DNA of 43,463 nt from Acidobacteriota bacterium (lineage in GTDB: Bacteria; Acidobacteriota; Thermoanaerobaculia; UBA5066; Gp7-AA6): positions 24,857 through 68,319 of the forward strand of contig JAIVJS010000019.1 of NCBI GenBank assembly GCA_020199905.1, read 5' to 3'. The translations under genes were made by a program, and so were the position numbers. This document shows, one piece after another, positions 36,996 to 43,463 of this stretch. Every line of letters begins with the position of its first letter. Within the stretch, counting starts at the first letter, position 1. The notes beneath the pieces were generated by a model, which saw only the letters and a list, made by a program, of their open reading frames with translations, did not search any database and was not told the DNA's origin.

Positions 36996-39634
36996 TCACT
37001 TCGTCTTCTCCGGGATCCAGCCGCTGACGACCAGGATCGGGAGCGAGGCGTCTTCCGGCCGGCGCGAGTTGATGACGAAGCGCTGCCCGTCGGCGGCCGC
37101 GTCGTAGTGATTGCGCGCTTCGATCGGGGGAAGGATGCGGGTCTGGAAGAGAACGCGCGCAGGTCCGGCCTCGAGAGCCGGCGCGGCTCCGATCGCGGCC
37201 GCCATCAGCTTGCTGTCCTGCGAGATGTAGAACAGCTCGCGCCCGTCCGCCCGCCACCGGGCCTGGCTGCCTCCGCCCGATGAGACCTGCCGGCGGTCGC
37301 GGGACTCCGGAAAGCTCCGGACGAAGACCTCGGAGATTCCCGACTCCTCGGACTGATACGCGAGCCAGCGGCCGTCGGGAGAAAGACGCGCGCCCGACTG
37401 GCTGTATTTCTCCTGCAGCACGGGCCGGCTCTCACCGTTTTTCAAGTCCCGCACCCAGACGTCGTTGTGGAAGGTCCGCCAGTCGATGGCCTCATAGAAG
37501 AGGAAACGGCCGTCGCGGGACCAGTCATCGAGAGGAGCGAATGCGCGCGACCGGAAGAGCAATTTCTCGCCGCCCGCTGCCGCCGGATCTCGAATGTAGA
37601 CCTCACCCGTGGGAAACGCGCTGTAGACGATCTGATGGCCGTCGCCGCTCCAGAGAGGCGTCGCCGTGATGCTCGCCTGCGACGAGAGACGCAGGAAGTC
37701 TCCGCGCTCGAGATCGCCGGTCCAGAGGGCGCCTGAGAGTCCCTCGCCATCGATCCGCGGCACCACGATCCGCCGGCCGTCGGGCGAGAGCGTGGGTTCC
37801 CAGTACGCCCCGGCGGGACCGATCGTCTGGAGCTCCCGGCCGGCGCGGTCGTACAGCTGGAGGCGGCTCGTGGTCGCGCCGCCCGTCTGGTAAACGAGCA
37901 GGCCCGTGTCGGACGCGGTGACGGCCAGCTCCGTGGCCGCAACGCCGTTCCACCGGATCTGCTCGACGACCGGGAACGGTTCCCCCGTGATGATCCGTTT
38001 CGCGGCGTCGAATCGCTGGGCCATCAAACGGTCTCCGCTCCGGTAAAGGACGAAACCCGGCGCGGCGTAAAAGCCGCCTCCGTCGGCGGGCGTCAAGCGG
38101 GTCGTCTCCCTGGATTCGAGCGAGGTCACGTAGGTTCCCGCCGACTTGGGATCGCCGGCGAGCACGAAGTACAAGAAATTGCTCCCGTCGGGCAGGAAGC
38201 TCGGCCAGCGATTCGTCTCCTGCGGGTGGGCAACGAGATGCGGGAGACTCCTCGACTCCCCGCCGTTCTCGCCGACGCGATGGATCTCGCCGCCCGCGTT
38301 GATCGAGAAGACGATCGTTCCGCGAGAGCCCCACGATCCGCCCCGGGGATTGGGAGCGTTGCAGAGGATCTGGGGGGATCCTCCCTTGGCATCGATTTTC
38401 AGGAGCTTGCCCCTTGCGAAGTAAGCGAGCGAATGGCCGCCCGGCGCCCAGAAGGGGAAGACCGCCCCTTCCGTCCCTTCGAGGCGCCGCGCCTCGAGCG
38501 AATCGAGCGGCCGCAGGAAGAGAAGGTCACGGCCGTCCGCCGTCGTGGCGACGAAGGCGAGCTCGCGTCCGTCCGGCGAGATGGCGGGCATTCCCTGAAA
38601 CGCGGCTCCCGACGGGGGAGGGATCGCGAACCGGAGGCTGGGGGCGGTCCCCGGATGTGTCGCGCGTCCGCGCAGGACGATCGACCCGAGCAGGCCGGTC
38701 AGGAGCACCGCCGCGGCCACCCAGCCCGCCGCCTCCGGCAAGCGCCGCCGCGCCGGCGATGCTCCGGCCGCCGGGGCCTCGGTTCTTTCCCGCACGTCCT
38801 CGAGCTCCAGCACGAGATCGCGGGCACTCTGCCAGCGCCTCTCCGGCGCCTTGGCGAGACAGCGCTTAACGACGCGCTCGAGCGCCGGCGGCGACATGGG
38901 CTGCACGCCCGAGAGCGGCGGCGGCTCCGTGTGCAGGATCGCTCCGATGAGAGACGCCTGGCTGGCTCCGGAGAACGGTTTCCTGCCGGTCGCCATCTCG
39001 TAGAGCACCGCTCCCAGCGCGAAGATGTCGGTCCGCGCGTCGGCTTCCTTACCCTCCAACTGCTCCGGCGCCATGTACTGGAGCGTGCCCAGGATCGTTC
39101 CCTCGGCGGTCAGGTTCGCCTGCGTCGGCAGGCCGGTCACACTTTCCTGTCCCGTGGTCGGAGAGAAAACCTTCGCGAGACCGAAGTCGAGGAGCTTGAC
39201 CCCGGAGCTCGTCAGCATGACGTTGCCCGGCTTCAAGTCCCGGTGGACGATCCCCTGGCGGTGGGCGAGATCGAGCGCGTCCGCGATCTCTACCGCGCAG
39301 CGCAGCGTGAGGTCGAGATCGAGCGGCCCCCTGGCCAGGCGGTCCGCGAGCGTCTGCCCCTCGATGTACTCCATCACGAGGTACTCGATCTCCCCTTCCC
39401 GCCCCACGTCGTAGATCGCGCAGATGTGCGGGTGCGAGAGCTGCGAGATCATCTTCGCTTCGCGCTCGAAGCGCTGGCGGACGGCCGGAGCAGTCGACAG
39501 GTGCGCCGGGAGAACCTTGACGGCGACGATCCGGTCCAGCCGGGAGTCGCGCACGCGATAGACCTCTCCCATCCCGCCGGCGCCGACCGCTGCGAGGATC
39601 TCGTACGGCCCCAGCCGTGAGCCCGCGGCGAGGG

Positions 39635-39638
<4 letters not shown>
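36996..39638 (-). CDS. Receptor-type Ser/Thr protein kinase with PD40 propeller (K4)
   Basis: An 880-residue kinase-propeller fusion. The kinase has GAGGMGEV (19-26), Lys41, HRDLKPGN (132-139), DFG (151-153) and [20 protein letters not shown]. The activation loop is short ([19 protein letters not shown]). A membrane helix lies around [20 protein letters not shown], followed by PD40 repeats ([47 protein letters not shown]). It ends [14 protein letters not shown]. The ATG at 39638 overlaps the K5 stop in ATGA. The periplasmic propeller is presumably the sensor; no ligand is known. It is the [15 protein letters not shown] subtype. Confidence 0.93.
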
Positions 39639-42208
<2,570 letters not shown>

Positions 42209-42248
42209 GAATCGGTGGCCGGATTCTATGCGGAGCGATCCGACGGGC

Positions 42249-43463
42249 TCAGCGGGACTTCCTCCGGGCGTTCGAGTCGGCTCGGAGGATGAAGATGTCT
42301 CCCGTTCGTCGTCCCCGTGTGTAGAAGAGCTTCGCTCCGTCCGGGGAGATCTTCGGGTCCTCGATGTAGAGGTCTGGTCCCGAGAGTTCCGTCACCTTTT
42401 CCGGGGGGCCGGTTGACCAGGCTTGAGCGGGACCCGGCACGCGGAACAGGTTCTTGTGGTCGGGTTGGAAATACAGCCACCGCCCGGACGGCGAGAACGA
42501 GGGGTGGTACGCGTCGTACGAACCTGTGTCGACGATGCGGGAAGTGCCCCCGCCCGAAGGGATGGCCGCGATCCGCATTTTCCCCCGATCTGCGATCTGG
42601 AAAGCGATCCAGTCGCCGGACCGGTCGACGCTGAAGAGAGTGCGGCCGCTCGCGCCGGCGACCGGTGCTGCGACTTTCGATGCGAGGTCGAGCCGAAGAA
42701 GGCCGTCGTCCTTTTGAATCATCATGTGCTTCCCGTCGGGCAACCAGGCGATTCGTCCGGTGACTCCATCCAGGACTCGGCGCGGGCTCGTGCCGTCGGC
42801 GCTCATGATCCAGATCGCTGCCTGGATCCCCGAGGCGTTCGAGGTCGTTCGCCCGAAGGCAATCTCCCGGCCATCCGGGGACCACGCGGGGTCATTTTCC
42901 GAATAATCGGGATCGATCGTCAACTGGATCGGCGCGGCCGGCGGGTCGATGCGCCAGAGATGGGATCTGTCACCGCGCGCCGCGGCAAAGACAAACGCTT
43001 TTCCGTCGGGGGCAGGGTCGAAGAATCCGACGTGGTTGTTGCCCGAAGTCAGCTCCGTCGGGGGCCCCGTCGCCCGGCCCGCCTCCGCATCAAACGGGAG
43101 CGCTTCGAGATTGAGGGACTCGTCGACCGCGGAAAAGACGATCGTAGAGCCGTCGCTCGAAGCCCTCGCGTCCACATCGGCGCCTCGCCCGAAGGTCACC
43201 GGGCCGGGAGCGCCTTCGAACTCTCCGCGCGCGAGCGAAAAGGGCGCCCTCCACAGCGATCGGCCCTTGCCCGGCGTGCCGTTGGTGAAGAGGACGGTTG
43301 TGGAGGCGGGTCCCCAGGCCGGACTCTGACCGACTGCGAGATCGCGCGGCTTGCCACCGTCCGCCGACACCACCTCGATCCGGCCGCCGTTCTGATAGAG
43401 CAGCCAGCGGCCGTCCGCGGACAGGCTCGGGTAGAAGTATCGATCGACGGACGGCTCCTGGAT
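42249..43463 (-). CDS. PD40-propeller protein, probably a Ser/Thr kinase, 5' end outside the window
   Basis: The frame is open to the right edge, so at least the N-terminal part is missing. The visible 404 codons are all PD40/TolB-type propeller: [82 protein letters not shown]. The last residues are [14 protein letters not shown]. By position at the head of the kinase cluster and by the same propeller type it is likely a sixth kinase, but no kinase sequence is in view, so another PD40 protein is possible. A GTG at 43373 falls mid-propeller and is not the start. It precedes K5 by 40 bases and may begin the operon. Confidence 0.8.
   Translation of the reverse strand: MQEPSVDRYFYPSLSADGRWLLYQNGGRIEVVSADGGKPRDLAVGQSPAWGPASTTVLFTNGTPGKGRSLWRAPFSLARGEFEGAPGPVTFGRGADVDARASSDGSTIVFSAVDESLNLEALPFDAEAGRATGPPTELTSGNNHVGFFDPAPDGKAFVFAAARGDRSHLWRIDPPAAPIQLTIDPDYSENDPAWSPDGREIAFGRTTSNASGIQAAIWIMSADGTSPRRVLDGVTGRIAWLPDGKHMMIQKDDGLLRLDLASKVAAPVAGASGRTLFSVDRSGDWIAFQIADRGKMRIAAIPSGGGTSRIVDTGSYDAYHPSFSPSGRWLYFQPDHKNLFRVPGPAQAWSTGPPEKVTELSGPDLYIEDPKISPDGAKLFYTRGRRTGDIFILRADSNARRKSR

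Overview
The window looks like chromosomal DNA of a GC-rich Gram-negative bacterium, most likely an acidobacterium (Thermoanaerobaculia-like). This is inferred from the gene mix: many Ser/Thr kinases fused to PD40/TolB-type propellers, a TonB receptor with an N-terminal carboxypeptidase-regulatory domain, lipoproteins, an M13 peptidase and frequent GTG/TTG starts. I see no rRNA, tRNA, CRISPR array, integrase, transposase or phage gene.

Region 1 (1-9.5 kb) is mixed housekeeping and accessory DNA. It holds a BON-domain lipoprotein (5' end outside the window), a secreted mono-heme cytochrome c, a stand-alone MshEN (GspE N-terminal) protein, a 3-hydroxyisobutyrate-dehydrogenase-type reductase, a membrane-anchored protein with a degenerate kinase fold, a secreted M13 metallopeptidase, a LysE-type exporter, a small Cys-containing protein and a YbaK-type deacylase. 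An intergenic stretch at 8.25-8.62 kb carries strong inverted repeats.

Region 2 (9.65-24.0 kb) is a carbohydrate-utilisation locus. A LacI-type regulator has two exact 14-bp operator-like sites in its own promoter, and a third site with the same 8-bp core lies before the TonB receptor gene. The receptor is followed by a lipoprotein glycoside hydrolase of the PF10091/GH144 type, a sugar-binding lipoprotein, two MalF/MalG-type permeases and a 1054-residue discoidin-domain glycosidase; the ABC part is coupled through 4-nt overlaps. On the opposite strand, converging on it, are a GH1 beta-glucosidase and the MsmK/MalK-type ATPase. Together they would import an oligosaccharide across the outer membrane, trim it in the periplasm, pass it through an ABC importer and hydrolyse it in the cytoplasm. 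A beta-glucan, possibly beta-1,2-linked, is the best guess for the substrate.

Region 3 (24.0-26.7 kb) has a hot-dog thioesterase, a 9-unit heptamer repeat array, a small two-helix membrane protein and a secreted BNR/sialidase-like propeller protein, with a tandem palindromic repeat just upstream of the last gene.

Region 4 (26.7-43.5 kb) is a tandem family of receptor-type Ser/Thr kinases, each with an N-terminal Hanks kinase, one membrane helix and a C-terminal PD40 propeller. Five are near full length, one is cut by the right edge, and two are broken remnants. The isoprenoid gene ispG lies inside the array on the opposite strand. One kinase has an apparent 1-nt frameshift at an A7 run that destroys its conserved C-terminus. 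One remnant contains a piece of kinase sequence in inverted orientation. The array shows active duplication, decay and rearrangement.
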